Shown here: piece after piece, positions 1 through 9,058 of the stretch
Layout: each line of letters opens with the position of its first letter
Numbering within the stretch: the stretch's first letter is position 1
Assembly: GCF_030546935.1 (NCBI RefSeq)
Contig: NZ_JAUOPH010000001.1
Coordinates: forward strand, 124,001 to 188,000
Direction of reading: 5' to 3'
Length of the DNA stretch: 64,000 nucleotides
Origin: Marinobacter sp. 2_MG-2023
Lineage (GTDB): Bacteria > Pseudomonadota > Gammaproteobacteria > Pseudomonadales > Oleiphilaceae
Notes under the pieces: generated by a model
The model's database searches: none
The model's input: the letters and a program-made list of their open reading frames with translations, nothing else
Told to the model about the DNA's origin: nothing
Program-made: the position numbers and the translations under genes

Positions 1-8
1 TAACCGGG

Positions 9-38
9 CCTCCTGAATCGACGTCACGATTCGGGAGG
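9..38 (-). terminator. Hairpin spanning the apbE stop codon
   Basis: Arms of 12 bases at 9-20 and 27-38 pair with a single G-T wobble, around a six-base loop. On the minus strand the loop begins with the TGA stop of apbE. No run of T follows on that strand, so it is not a classical intrinsic terminator. It could be an attenuator, an mRNA 3'-end stabiliser or a terminator that lacks its tail. Confidence 0.45.
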
Positions 39-1049
39 CGCCAGGCCCTCAGAAAAATGCATCACCCGTTTATCATCAATGATAATCGCATCAATGCCGG
101 GCAGCCGCTCAATCATCTCCAACCCCTTCTCCGGCCCAAGCACAAAGACCGCTGTAGACAACCCATCCGTTGTCAGTGCATCGTCTCCAATAATCGTAAC
201 ACTCTGCACGCCGCGCACTGATTTCCCGGTGCCCGGCGACAGTATGTGGTGTACACGCTCACCCTGATCATTGATAAAAAAACGCTCGTAATCTCCAGAC
301 GTGGAAATCGCAACGTTAGCCAACGGCAGCACAACCGCATTACGCTCCCCGGACCGAGGGTCACGCACGCCCACAAGCCATGGGCTCCCGCGTTTATCGC
401 CTAACAGGCGCAGGTCACCGCCAGCGCTCAGCCGGGCGTGACGAACACCTGCCCGCACCAAGCGCTCGATACCGAGATCGACGGCGAAGCCTTTGGCAAT
501 ACCCCCTAAATCAACGAGCAGACCTTGCTGACGATAGAATACCGTGCGCTCTGCCTCGTCCAGGATAATATCCTGATAATTGATATGACCAAGCTTTGAG
601 CGGATATCTTCTTCGGAGGGCTGCTGGTGCTCACGGTAATCGTAAAGGAAGCCAACGGACCCGAAACTAACATCAAAAGCACCATCGCTGAGTTCCGCCA
701 CCTCGCCCGCTTTCTTGAGTACCAAGAAAAGGTCGGGGCTTACGTTGACCGGTTTATCTGCGGCACGGCGGTTAATGGCTGAGAGTTCGGAGTCATCCTT
801 ATATCGGCTCATGCTCCGGTCTACCTGATGGAACACCGCCAGAACATCCTCGGCAATAGCGTCAGCAGCGCTACGGTCGCTGAACCAGAACTCCAACTCT
901 ACCGGTGTTGTCATCGCGGTATCCGTATACCTGTACCATTGCGCCTGGACCGCAGTAGGCAACAGGGCTAGCAAAAATACCCACGCACACACTCGAAAAC
1001 GGAAGGGCGCAAAACAAATCAGACGGTTTATGGAATCGAATTTTTCCAT
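24..1049 (-). CDS. apbE: FAD:protein FMN transferase ApbE
   Basis: A 341-residue flavin transferase. It moves FMN from FAD onto a threonine of periplasmic or membrane flavoproteins such as NqrB/NqrC or RnfG/RnfD. An N-terminal hydrophobic segment (about 20-36, ending in AVQA) looks like a Sec signal, fitting a periplasmic site of action. ApbE landmarks are in order: DGAFDVSFG (122-130), DLGGIAKGFAVD (180-191), SAGGDLRLLG (208-217), STSGDYERFF (249-258), HHILSPGTGK (267-276) and DALTTDGLSTAVF (290-302), the last holding the Mg/FAD-binding Asp and Thr residues. Its ATG overlaps the ogt stop by one base (TGATG), so the two are co-transcribed and probably translationally coupled. The substrate flavoprotein is not in the window; genes beyond the left edge may supply it. 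Confidence 0.95.
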   Translation of the reverse strand: MEKFDSINRLICFAPFRFRVCAWVFLLALLPTAVQAQWYRYTDTAMTTPVELEFWFSDRSAADAIAEDVLAVFHQVDRSMSRYKDDSELSAINRRAADKPVNVSPDLFLVLKKAGEVAELSDGAFDVSFGSVGFLYDYREHQQPSEEDIRSKLGHINYQDIILDEAERTVFYRQQGLLVDLGGIAKGFAVDLGIERLVRAGVRHARLSAGGDLRLLGDKRGSPWLVGVRDPRSGERNAVVLPLANVAISTSGDYERFFINDQGERVHHILSPGTGKSVRGVQSVTIIGDDALTTDGLSTAVFVLGPEKGLEMIERLPGIDAIIIDDKRVMHFSEGLAPPES

Positions 1050-1579
1050 CAGCGTTCAGACAACCCCTGCTCATGACTCAGTAGCGCCTGCTTGCGCTTT
1101 ATCCCCCAGCGATACCCTGAAAGGCTACCATCACCACGAAGTACCCGATGACAGGGCACAACCACAGCAAGGGGATTGGCAGCACAGGCTCCCGCTATTG
1201 CCCGCGAGGCCGTGGGTATCCCCATGCGTTGGGCAATTTCACCATAGCTTGACGAGCTTCCCGACGGAATCTCCTGCAGCGCGCGCCAGACCCTGCACTG
1301 AAACTCTGTGCCGCGGAGGTCAAGTTGCACAGCTAGCGGCCTGCGACTATCAATCAGATAGCGCATGACCTCAGCAAACCAATCCGCCCGGGAATTATTT
1401 GCGTGCTCAAGCGTGGCATTCGGGAAACGACGAGCCAGTTCCATGACCAGTTCTTCACGAGACCCACCCGGCAGCACGGCGCAAACACCGCTCTGGGTGC
1501 TCGCAACCAGAATTTCACCGAGGTAACAGTGGCCTGTCTGCCAGGTGATCGTTTCGTCTTGTGCATTACTACCCGCCAT
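1049..1579 (-). CDS. ogt: Methylated-DNA--[protein]-cysteine S-methyltransferase (Ogt/Ada-C type)
   Basis: A 176-residue suicide DNA repair protein that takes methyl groups from O6-methylguanine or O4-methylthymine onto its own cysteine. The active-site motif PCHRV lies at 142-146. It is preceded by the DNA-binding winged helix with GTEFQCRVWRALQEIP (90-105) and a SRAIAGA helix (125-131) equivalent to the Arg-finger region. There is no Ada-type N-terminal phosphotriester or AraC domain, so it is a stand-alone enzyme and not an adaptive-response regulator. The ATG has an AGGAG six bases upstream. It heads a two-gene unit with apbE, which is an unusual functional pairing and probably reflects only shared transcription. 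Confidence 0.95.
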   Translation of the reverse strand: MAGSNAQDETITWQTGHCYLGEILVASTQSGVCAVLPGGSREELVMELARRFPNATLEHANNSRADWFAEVMRYLIDSRRPLAVQLDLRGTEFQCRVWRALQEIPSGSSSSYGEIAQRMGIPTASRAIAGACAANPLAVVVPCHRVLRGDGSLSGYRWGIKRKQALLSHEQGLSER

Positions 1580-1823
1580 GAAAGGCTCCTGTGCCTGGGT
1601 TCCTCTGTTTCCCGGTCATTCTGGGTGTGCATTCGCAGTATGGCTCATGTCGGCGCGCGTGCAAACGTACAATACTTTACGCAAATTTCCACTTTAGTCT
1701 GATTGCCGGTTTGGCCACAGGCTAAGAAACTAACCCTCTTCACGACCAATAAACAAACAATAATATTCAGAGTACTGAGTCTAAGTGGCAACCGCTTGGC
1801 CGTGCCCTGTCACTGGAGACTTC

Positions 1824-3074
1824 ATGAAACCCGTAAACGCACTTTTCACTGCCTGCCTGCTATTGCTTGGCGCAAGCACAGTTGCCGCCGAAACACTCAA
1901 AATTGGCCTTAACTATCCGCAAACCGGCCGTTACAAAGATCAAGGCTTGCAACAGAGGCTGGGTGCTTTCCTGGCCGTCGACGAAATCAACAAAACAGGC
2001 GGCATTCTGGGGCAGCCCCTCGAGTTGGTTATCCGGAACACTCGTGGAGACCCCTCCAAGGGCGCAGAGAACACAGCTGAATTGATTGATGGGGAAGGAG
2101 CTCAAATGGTCTTCGGTGGCGTATCCAGCGCTGTAGCCATAGCCTCTGGAAAAGCCGCCCGCCAGCGCAACAAACTTTATTTCGGCACACTCACCTACTC
2201 CAACGCGACGACCGGAAGCGAGGCCCACAGCCATATGTTCCGGGAACCCTACAATGCATGGATGACAGCCAAGGCTCTCAGCCAGTACCTGAAGCGTAAT
2301 CACGCCGATGAAGGCTACTTCTACATCACGGCAGACTATACATGGGGTTGGTCGGTTGAAGAATCCGTACGCAAATTTTCTGACACCGAAGATGCTCAAC
2401 GCCATCCTGGTGTAAAAACACCCTTTCCCCGCGCCCTGGTGAGCGACTTCCAGAGTGCCCTGGAGCAGGCAGACGCCAGTGGTGCCAAAGTGCTGATGCT
2501 GGTGCTGTTTGGTGATGACATGGTCCGTGCTCTCAACACAGCTTACGAAATGGGCCTGACCCAAAAGATGCAGGTTGTTGTGCCCAACCTCACCCTGGGC
2601 ATGGCACGCCAGGTAGGGCCCACCATTATGGAAGGTATCGTAGGAGGTAGCCCCTGGGTGTGGAATGTGCCTTATGAATTGGACTATCCCCGCGGCAAGG
2701 AGTTTGTCGAAGCCTTTTCCCAACGTTACGAAATGCGGCCTTCCACCGCCGCGGCTTCCGCCTACAGCATTGTATATCAGTACAAGAGTGCCGTTGAACG
2801 CGCCGGAACCACCAATACCCGGGCATTGATTCGCGCCCTCGAAGGCCACAGGTATTCCTTCCTCAAAGATGAACAGTACTGGCGCGATTTTGACCACCAG
2901 AATGTCCAGTCTGTTTACGTGGTCAAAATCAAACCGCGGGAAACTATTATGGCCGATCAATACGGCTCGGATTACTTCAGTATCATCGATTCCATGTCGG
3001 GTGATAATGCCGCCCAGACCCGGGAAGAATGGGAGGCTCGCCGTAAAGAGGCCGGCAAACCGCTGACTTTGTGA
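1824..3074 (+). CDS. Branched-chain amino acid/urea-type ABC transporter substrate-binding protein (orphan)
   Basis: A 416-residue periplasmic type I binding protein of the LivJ/UrtA/AmiC fold (Peripla_BP_6). The start at 1824 is preferred over in-frame upstream codons. It has GGAG six bases upstream, and it begins directly with a signal peptide (about 22 residues, KPVN..., cleavage near VAA-ET). The mature protein opens with the family's KIGLNYPQTG strand, followed by GAFLAVDEINKTGGILGQPLELV. No permease or ATPase genes flank it, so the ligand cannot be read from context. It may serve a transporter encoded elsewhere or act as the sensory ligand-binding partner of a signalling protein. An ogt-apbE unit diverges upstream and glpD follows after 62 bases. 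Confidence 0.85.
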   Translation: MKPVNALFTACLLLLGASTVAAETLKIGLNYPQTGRYKDQGLQQRLGAFLAVDEINKTGGILGQPLELVIRNTRGDPSKGAENTAELIDGEGAQMVFGGVSSAVAIASGKAARQRNKLYFGTLTYSNATTGSEAHSHMFREPYNAWMTAKALSQYLKRNHADEGYFYITADYTWGWSVEESVRKFSDTEDAQRHPGVKTPFPRALVSDFQSALEQADASGAKVLMLVLFGDDMVRALNTAYEMGLTQKMQVVVPNLTLGMARQVGPTIMEGIVGGSPWVWNVPYELDYPRGKEFVEAFSQRYEMRPSTAAASAYSIVYQYKSAVERAGTTNTRALIRALEGHRYSFLKDEQYWRDFDHQNVQSVYVVKIKPRETIMADQYGSDYFSIIDSMSGDNAAQTREEWEARRKEAGKPLTL

Positions 3075-3136
3075 CAACCTTGCCTGATTTTCAGGCACAA
3101 TGGCTGCTGTAAAAACTCTCTGATGGAGATTCCTCT

Positions 3137-4645
3137 TTGCAGCAGCACTCGTTCGACCTTGTCGTTATTGGTGGTGGCGTCAATGGCACCGGAATTGCCA
3201 TGGATGCCGCAGGGCGGGGGCTAAGAGTCCTGCTCTGCGAAATGCATGACCTGGCCTCGGCGACATCCTCCAGCAGTAGCAAACTGATCCATGGCGGTTT
3301 GCGCTACCTGGAGCATTATGAATTCGGTCTGGTGCGAAAAGCTCTGGCAGAGCGTGAAGCTCTTTTGCGAAACTCACCGCATATCATGTGGCCCATGCGC
3401 TTTCGTCTTCCCCACCAGCCACATCTGCGCCCCGGCTGGATGATCCGGACAGGCCTGTTTCTGTATGACCACCTTGCAAAGCGGGAACTGCTCCCTGGCT
3501 CCCGGTCCATTACGTTTGGCAGTGACAGTCCTCTGAAGCCCGAAATAACCAAGGGTTTTGAATACTCTGATGGATGGGTCGATGACGCCCGTCTCGTTGT
3601 GCTCATGGCTCGTAAGGCCCAGCAGATGGGTGCCGTTATCCGGCCCCGGACTCGCTGTACTCAGGCAACCCGTGACAATAAAACCTGGACGATCACCCTG
3701 CAGGACAGTCTTTCTGAGTCTGTAACTAAAGTGTCAGCAAGTATACTGGTAAACGCAGCAGGGCCTTGGGCCAGTGCACTCTTTGCCGGGACGATTGCAG
3801 CCCCCGCACCAAAACAGATTCGCTTGGTGAAAGGCAGCCATCTGGTCGTTCCTCGCCTCAACAATGGCGACGAAGCCTACATACTGCAGAATGAAGATGA
3901 ACGTATTGTCTTTGTGATTCCCTACGAAGAACGCTTTTCCCTGATAGGCACAACCGATGTCGACTACGAAGGCGATCCGTCGCTTGCCCGCATTTCTCAG
4001 GAAGAGACCGATTACCTTCTAAAAATTGTGAACGCCTATTTCAGGCGTCAGACGAGCAACGAAGACGTTGTCTGGTCCTATTCCGGAGTAAGGCCGCTCA
4101 TCGATGATGAAGGTGAGGAAAATGCACAGAAAGCATCCAGGGATTACTCCTATGAAGTCGATGACAACCAGGGCCTGGCACCACTAATCTCTATTTTTGG
4201 CGGCAAGATAACTACCTACAGAAAGCTTGCAGAGGTTGCCACAGACAAGGTCTGTGAGTTTTTCCCTCAGGCAGGTAAGCCCTGGACCGGGAATGCCGTG
4301 TTGCCGGGCGGGGACTTCACCAGTAAAACGCTACTTCTGGCGGAGTTGAAAATCGAATTCCCCTGGCTGCCAACGGAACTGACACAGCGCTACGTACGGA
4401 CTTATGGCACAGAATGCCGCAACCTGCTTGCCGGCGCGGTTTCAATTGAAGATATGGGGACGCTTTTTGCCGGCAACCTGTTCCAGAAAGAGGTCGACTA
4501 CCTTATTGCTCAGGAATGGGCGTGGACAGCCGAAGATATACTCTGGCGCCGTACGAAGCAGGGGCTCTATGCATCGGAAGCGCAAACCCTGGCACTGGAA
4601 GCCTACCTGTCTGACTCAGACAAAAGCTCGGACACCCGTTTCTGA
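3137..4645 (+). CDS. glpD: Glycerol-3-phosphate dehydrogenase, aerobic FAD-dependent
   Basis: A 502-residue respiratory dehydrogenase that oxidises sn-glycerol 3-phosphate to dihydroxyacetone phosphate and passes electrons to quinone at the inner membrane. The FAD dinucleotide fold is explicit at the N-terminus (IGGGVNGTGIAMDAAGRGL, 11-29), followed by SSSSKLIHGGLRYLEH (45-60), diagnostic of GlpD. The length matches E. coli GlpD (501). The start is a TTG with GGAG (3125-3128) eight bases upstream; no ATG lies nearby. A short inverted repeat at 3082-3096 sits in the leader. The usual companions glpF, glpK and glpR are absent here. The last 43 bases overlap, tail to tail, a convergent uracil-DNA glycosylase gene. 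Confidence 0.96.
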   Translation: MQQHSFDLVVIGGGVNGTGIAMDAAGRGLRVLLCEMHDLASATSSSSSKLIHGGLRYLEHYEFGLVRKALAEREALLRNSPHIMWPMRFRLPHQPHLRPGWMIRTGLFLYDHLAKRELLPGSRSITFGSDSPLKPEITKGFEYSDGWVDDARLVVLMARKAQQMGAVIRPRTRCTQATRDNKTWTITLQDSLSESVTKVSASILVNAAGPWASALFAGTIAAPAPKQIRLVKGSHLVVPRLNNGDEAYILQNEDERIVFVIPYEERFSLIGTTDVDYEGDPSLARISQEETDYLLKIVNAYFRRQTSNEDVVWSYSGVRPLIDDEGEENAQKASRDYSYEVDDNQGLAPLISIFGGKITTYRKLAEVATDKVCEFFPQAGKPWTGNAVLPGGDFTSKTLLLAELKIEFPWLPTELTQRYVRTYGTECRNLLAGAVSIEDMGTLFAGNLFQKEVDYLIAQEWAWTAEDILWRRTKQGLYASEAQTLALEAYLSDSDKSSDTRF

Positions 4646-5211
4646 AGCTCGGGAATCACCTCCTTTTCAAACCAGGGGTTCCGGCGCAACCAAAGATTGT
4701 TTCGCGGGCTGGGGTGAGGCATGGGCAGGAGGTCCGGCCAATATTTGCGCCAGTTTTTGACGTTTTCAGTAACCGACTTTTTACCATTCGGAAGGTGCCA
4801 GGCATGAGCATATTGGCCTATAACCAGAGTCAAGCCGATATTGGTTAAGCGCTCAAGCAAAACGCTTCGCCACGCTGGGGCGCATTCAGGCCGAGGTGGC
4901 AGATCGCCGGACTTTCCCGTTCCGGGGTAGCAGAACCCCATGGGCAAAATGGCCAGCTTGCGGTCGTCGTAAAAGGTCTCTCGCGTTATGCCCATCCACC
5001 GCCGGAGACGGTCACCACTTGGATCATTAAACGGAAGCCCTGTTTCATGTACCCGCCTTCCCGGGGCCTGCCCCACCACCAGAATTCGCGACGACGGTGA
5101 CAGCTGCACAATCGGTCGCGGGCCATATGGCAGACTCTCTGCACAAATCGTGCAGGCGCGCACCTCCCGAACCAGTTCATCAAAAGGCAGCTGAGCAAGA
5201 ATATCCGTCAT
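4603..5211 (-). CDS. Uracil-DNA glycosylase family protein (family 4-like, Fe-S)
   Basis: A 202-residue base-excision repair glycosylase. The start chosen is the ATG at 5211 (protein beginning MTDILAQLPF); the open frame runs further upstream, but that stretch is low-complexity and opposes the nitroreductase gene. Active-site motif I, GQAPGRRVHETGLPFNDPSG, covers 47-66, and motif II-like MPHPSPRN lies at 164-171. Cysteines at 20, 23, 94 and 110 reproduce the C-x2-C ... C-x15-C spacing that binds the 4Fe-4S cluster of family-4 enzymes such as Thermus UDGa. The 3' end overlaps convergent glpD by 43 bases. The protein is distinct from the classical family-1 Ung. Substrate preference cannot be read from sequence. 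Confidence 0.85.
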   Translation of the reverse strand: MTDILAQLPFDELVREVRACTICAESLPYGPRPIVQLSPSSRILVVGQAPGRRVHETGLPFNDPSGDRLRRWMGITRETFYDDRKLAILPMGFCYPGTGKSGDLPPRPECAPAWRSVLLERLTNIGLTLVIGQYAHAWHLPNGKKSVTENVKNWRKYWPDLLPMPHPSPRNNLWLRRNPWFEKEVIPELQKRVSELLSESDR

Positions 5212-5338
5212 GGGATCAACGTCACCAGGGCAATTGCATATGAAGGGATTTCCCGTAACCTTATAGCTCTGATGACAATGCGGCAAGCCAACAGAGTGGC
5301 CGCATTGAGTACCCACCGTGGCATACCTGGGAGTATAC

Positions 5339-6082
5339 ATGAACGCAAAAGCAGGCCCTCTTCCTCTGCCGGAGATCGATGTTGAAGAATTCCGAAAGGT
5401 CGTTCGAAGCCGGCGCTCCGTGCGGCGCTTTAAGGACGAGCCCATTCCGGATGCGGTGCTTGAGGACTGCCTCGAACTGGCCACACTGGCCCCGAACTCC
5501 AGCAACCTGCAGCCCTGGGAATTTTTTGTCGTCAGAACACCCGAACTAAAAGAGAAGCTTGCCGAGGCCTGCCTGGGACAAAACGCGGCGAGAACCGCTC
5601 CGGTATTGATCGCGATTGTTGCGCGCCCGGACACCTGGCGCAAACACGCCCGCCTTGCACTGGAAGACTGGCCAAAAGAGGAAAAGCTGCCCTCCGTTGT
5701 TGAAAAGTATTACAAAAAGATCGCACCCATCCATTATAACCAGGGCCCACTTGGGCTTTTGGGCGCAGCCAAGAAAACAGCAGGACTCATAGCCGGGTTG
5801 AAGCGTCCGGTTCCCCGAGGGCCCTACTCAATAAATGAAATGAAGGTCTGGGCCACGAAATCCACGGCACTGGCAGCAGAAAACCTGATGCTGGCGCTAC
5901 GCGCCCACGGTTACGACTCCTGTCCAATGGAGGGGTTTGACGAATACCGGGTAAGAAAACTCCTGAAGCTGCCCCGTAAAGGGCTTGTAACCATGGTTCT
6001 GGCAGCCGGCCGGCGCGCGGAAAACGGCGTGTATAACCGCCAGTACAGATTCGACCAGAAAACGCTGATCCACTATCTGTGA
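5339..6082 (+). CDS. Nitroreductase family protein (FMN-dependent oxidoreductase)
   Basis: A 247-residue flavoenzyme of the NfsB/FRase I-like superfamily, which uses NAD(P)H to reduce nitro compounds, quinones or enones. The FMN-phosphate-binding motif RSRRSVRRF is at 23-31 and APNSSNLQPWEF at 51-62. The C-terminal half carries the MEGFDEYRVRKLLKLP segment typical of the family. The start at 5339 is favoured because GGGAG lies five bases before that ATG; a GTG at 5318 is also in frame but has no good ribosome-binding site. The gene stands alone between two minus-strand genes. The physiological substrate is unknown, and a dehalogenase-like role is an alternative. Confidence 0.88.
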   Translation: MNAKAGPLPLPEIDVEEFRKVVRSRRSVRRFKDEPIPDAVLEDCLELATLAPNSSNLQPWEFFVVRTPELKEKLAEACLGQNAARTAPVLIAIVARPDTWRKHARLALEDWPKEEKLPSVVEKYYKKIAPIHYNQGPLGLLGAAKKTAGLIAGLKRPVPRGPYSINEMKVWATKSTALAAENLMLALRAHGYDSCPMEGFDEYRVRKLLKLPRKGLVTMVLAAGRRAENGVYNRQYRFDQKTLIHYL

Positions 6083-6131
6083 ACGCTGTTGCCAGAGGGT
6101 AATTTTTCGCATAAACGCCCGGGGTATGGCC

Positions 6132-7097
6132 TTATATTTCGGGATTACCCAGAGCTTCAGCGGCACCCAACAACCCGGTATAGGGCTCTGCTACCAGGTG
6201 AACCGGTGTAAATTCCAGTATAGGGCGCATGCGCCCCTTGTCTTCAAAGCCTCGCCGGAATCGGCTTGCAAGAAAAAAATCCGTAATCCGCGGCAAGATA
6301 CCACCGCACAGATAGACACCACCGGAGCTTCCCAGCGTCAGGACAGCATCGCCCGCTGTCCGGCCAAGCAATTCACAGAAGTGTTGGAGGGTTTGACACG
6401 CAAGGGGATCGTTCCGCTCCAGCGCCGCGGCTGTTATTTTCTCCGGCGCGTCCAGCGGCGCCGAGACCTTCTGAATGGCTGCGTGGGCCTGGTATAGATT
6501 CAGCAACCCCTGACCACACAGTATTCGTTCCACCGACACCCTTCCAAACCTGGCCTGGAGTATCCGGAGGATTGCCATCTCGGTATCGTCCCTGGGCGCA
6601 AAATCGACATGCCCGCCCTCGGTTGTCAACGCCGTCCATCCACTTCTGACCGGCACCAGAGCCGATGCGCCCAGGCCCGTACCAGGGCCCATCACCAACC
6701 TGGGGCGACGCCTGTCACCCGGGCCTCCGCAGACATGCACCAGCTTCCCCTCCGGAACATGGAGCACGCCCAGGGCCATGGCCATAAAATCGTTGATAAC
6801 CTTGAACGTCTGCCAACCAAACTGCGTGCGGATCTCTTCGATATCAAAGCGCCAGAGATTATTGGTCATCTGCACCCTGGTACCGCGAACCGGTGAGGCA
6901 ACTGCAAGGCAAGCTTCACGGACTCCGTCGACACCGCGTTTGTCCAGATAACATGAGAGCGCATCATCGAGATTAGCGTAATCATCACAAGCCAAAGTTT
7001 CGATTGCACACAGCTCAACACTGCCCCGCTCCACCAGCGCAAACCGCGCATTGGTACCACCGACATCACCGACCAGAGAGTATTCGCCTTGTGTCAT
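6132..7097 (-). CDS. glk: Glucokinase
   Basis: A 321-residue bacterial glucokinase (GlK/ROK-related actin-ATPase fold) that converts glucose and ATP to glucose 6-phosphate, feeding the Zwf-Pgl-Edd-Eda route encoded alongside. The phosphate-1 motif [10 protein letters not shown] is at 10-19, the catalytic-base segment INDFMA has Asp103, GPGTGLG is at 137-143 and the sugar-binding EGGH at 160-163. The length matches E. coli Glk (321). Its ATG overlaps the edd stop in an ATGA tetranucleotide, so edd and glk form a translationally coupled pair driven from the edd promoter and presumably under HexR control. Confidence 0.96.
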   Translation of the reverse strand: MTQGEYSLVGDVGGTNARFALVERGSVELCAIETLACDDYANLDDALSCYLDKRGVDGVREACLAVASPVRGTRVQMTNNLWRFDIEEIRTQFGWQTFKVINDFMAMALGVLHVPEGKLVHVCGGPGDRRRPRLVMGPGTGLGASALVPVRSGWTALTTEGGHVDFAPRDDTEMAILRILQARFGRVSVERILCGQGLLNLYQAHAAIQKVSAPLDAPEKITAAALERNDPLACQTLQHFCELLGRTAGDAVLTLGSSGGVYLCGGILPRITDFFLASRFRRGFEDKGRMRPILEFTPVHLVAEPYTGLLGAAEALGNPEI

Positions 7098-8914
7098 GCT
7101 TCGTGATTCCAGAAAACGCTGGCTCCTTCTTCAGACGTACCTGCCGCACGCCGCATCCAGCCGAACAGCTCTCTGCCATAGCCCTGGTGATACCGGGATA
7201 AATCCGGGCTGGCCGGCTCACGCTGTGCAAAGTCCGCCTCATCAGCAATAATCGACAAGGCGCCTTTTTCCGCATCGAGGCATATCAGATCACCGTCCCG
7301 AACTCTTGCAAGGGGCCCACCATTCAGGGCTTCGGGATAAACGTGAATAGCCGCCGGAACCTTGCCCGACGCACCGGACATGCGACCATCCGTAACCAGG
7401 CCAACGCTGAACCCCCTATCCTGCAGCACCCCAAGATAGGGAGTGAGCTTGTGCAACTCGGGCATGCCATTGGACCTTGGCCCCTGGAAGCGGACAATAA
7501 CCACGCAGTCTTTGTTCAGCTCACCCGCATCGAAGGCAGCTTTCAGTTCGTTCTGGTCGTTAAAAACCACAGCGGGAGCTTCGATCCTGTAGTGTTCCCG
7601 GGCAACAGCGGATACCTTTATAACGCCTCTTCCGAGATTGCCATCCAGGACTTTTAGCCCGCCGTCGGGCGCGAACGGCTCCGATACTGTACTCAATACA
7701 TCGGGGTGCCGGCTTTTTTCCGGAGCGGGCTGCCAGACCAGTGCACCACCGTCCAGCTCAGGCGTCCGGGTGTATCTCTCAAGGCCGTAACCGACAACAG
7801 TCTCTACGTCGTTGTGCAGGTAACCCCCATCCAGGAGTTCACGGATCAGAAATGGCGTGCCTCCGGCCTCATGAAAAGCATTTACATCTTCCTCACCGTT
7901 GGGATAAATACGGGTCATGGATGGAACAACGGAAGACAGCTCCGCATAGTCATTCCAGTCAATGATGATGCCGGCGGCACGAGCAATCGCAACCCAGTGC
8001 AGCGTGTGATTGGTGGAACCTCCGGTCACCAGAAGCGCGACCAGCGCATTGACGATGCTTTTCTCGTCAACCATATCGCCAAGACCGAGTTCGCCGCCCT
8101 GAGGCCTCGACAACCGAATAACCTGCTCCGTTGCTGCACGCGTCAACTGGTCCCGCAATGGCGTGCCCGGATTCACAAACGCAGCTCCCGGTAGATGCAG
8201 CCCCATCACTTCAACCAGAAGCTGATTACTGTTGGCCGTACCGTAAAAGGTGCAGGTACCCGCACTATGGTAGGATTTGCTTTCAGCTTCCAATAGTTCA
8301 TCTTTTCCTAGTTTTCCCTCTGCATAAAGCTGACGGATACGCTGTTTTTCCTTGTTTGGCAGCCCTGAGGGCATAGGACCAGCGGGCACAAGAATACTGG
8401 GCAGATAACCGAAGCTGAGGGCACCAATTAGCAACCCGGGTACTATCTTGTCGCAGATACCCAGCAAAACAGTGGCATCAAACATATTGTGGCTCAGTGC
8501 CACTGCCGTGCTCATGGCGATGGTATCCCGTGAAAACAGGCTGAGTTCCATGCCAGGCTGCCCCTGGGTCACCCCATCGCACATAGCGGGTGTGCCGCCG
8601 GCAAACTGGGCTACGGACCCCATCCCATGAGCAGCCTCGCGGATAATATCCGGATATGTGGCATAGGGATTATGTGCAGAAAGCATGTCATTGTATGCCG
8701 ACACTATGGCCAGGTTCGCTTTATTCATCAGCTTCAGAGTGTTTTTATCATCCTGATGACAAGCCGCAAAACCATGGGCAAGATTACCGCAGGAAAGAGA
8801 ATTGCGATGGGGGGATTGGGATTTAAGCTCAGTCATTCGAGCCAGATAATTCTGCCGGGATGGTCGACTGCGATCAATGATTCGCCGGGTGACTCTGTCT
8901 ACGACAGCATGCAT
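7094..8914 (-). CDS. edd: Phosphogluconate dehydratase (6-phosphogluconate to KDPG)
   Basis: A 606-residue member of the IlvD/Edd family that dehydrates 6-phosphogluconate to 2-keto-3-deoxy-6-phosphogluconate, the committed step of the Entner-Doudoroff pathway. It aligns by eye along the whole of E. coli Edd. The Fe-S ligand cysteines are in MCDGVTQGQ (Cys112), [10 protein letters not shown] (Cys154) and [12 protein letters not shown] (Cys221). [13 protein letters not shown] marks the N-terminal region. A HexR-like operator lies 39 bases upstream of the start codon. It diverges from pyk and is followed by glk with a 4-bp overlap. An Fe-S dehydratase of this kind is typically oxidant-sensitive. 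Confidence 0.97.
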   Translation of the reverse strand: MHAVVDRVTRRIIDRSRPSRQNYLARMTELKSQSPHRNSLSCGNLAHGFAACHQDDKNTLKLMNKANLAIVSAYNDMLSAHNPYATYPDIIREAAHGMGSVAQFAGGTPAMCDGVTQGQPGMELSLFSRDTIAMSTAVALSHNMFDATVLLGICDKIVPGLLIGALSFGYLPSILVPAGPMPSGLPNKEKQRIRQLYAEGKLGKDELLEAESKSYHSAGTCTFYGTANSNQLLVEVMGLHLPGAAFVNPGTPLRDQLTRAATEQVIRLSRPQGGELGLGDMVDEKSIVNALVALLVTGGSTNHTLHWVAIARAAGIIIDWNDYAELSSVVPSMTRIYPNGEEDVNAFHEAGGTPFLIRELLDGGYLHNDVETVVGYGLERYTRTPELDGGALVWQPAPEKSRHPDVLSTVSEPFAPDGGLKVLDGNLGRGVIKVSAVAREHYRIEAPAVVFNDQNELKAAFDAGELNKDCVVIVRFQGPRSNGMPELHKLTPYLGVLQDRGFSVGLVTDGRMSGASGKVPAAIHVYPEALNGGPLARVRDGDLICLDAEKGALSIIADEADFAQREPASPDLSRYHQGYGRELFGWMRRAAGTSEEGASVFWNHEA

Positions 8915-8952
8915 ATCAGACTCCTTTGCCCAAGGCAGATTTAATGATATTT

Positions 8953-8967
8953 GGAAGTAATTTTACG
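8953..8967. promoter_or_regulatory. HexR-like operator, edd-proximal
   Basis: Eleven of fifteen positions match the gammaproteobacterial HexR consensus TGTARTWWWAYTACA, and the core GTAATTTTAC is palindromic. It sits 39 bp upstream of edd in the edd/pyk divergent region. A homologous site with the same core lies at 13432-13446, upstream of zwf. Confidence 0.6.
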
Positions 8968-9018
8968 TTCTTTTTTTGCTATCATCACCCTAACGTCACA
9001 ATTAATTCATAATTTGTT

Positions 9019-9033
9019 GATACATTTACTACC
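9019..9033. promoter_or_regulatory. HexR-like operator, pyk-proximal
   Basis: GATACATTTACTACC carries a perfect TTTACTAC half-site (consensus WWWAYTAC) with a degenerate left arm. It ends 25 bp before the pyk ATG. The same sequence, with one base changed, recurs at 13497-13511 upstream of hexR. Confidence 0.6.
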
Positions 9034-9058
9034 TATCAAACCCTTGAAGGATAACAGC

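Noticed and set aside
15..30. Rho-independent terminator for apbE
   Set aside because: The hairpin is strong, but the bases after it on the minus strand are CCGGTTA, without a U-tract, so I kept it only as a hairpin with low confidence.
1860..3098. A 412-codon open frame on the strand opposite the orphan binding protein
   Set aside because: It lies wholly antisense to a clear periplasmic binding protein, has no recognisable domain, and such frames arise from codon bias in GC-rich genes.
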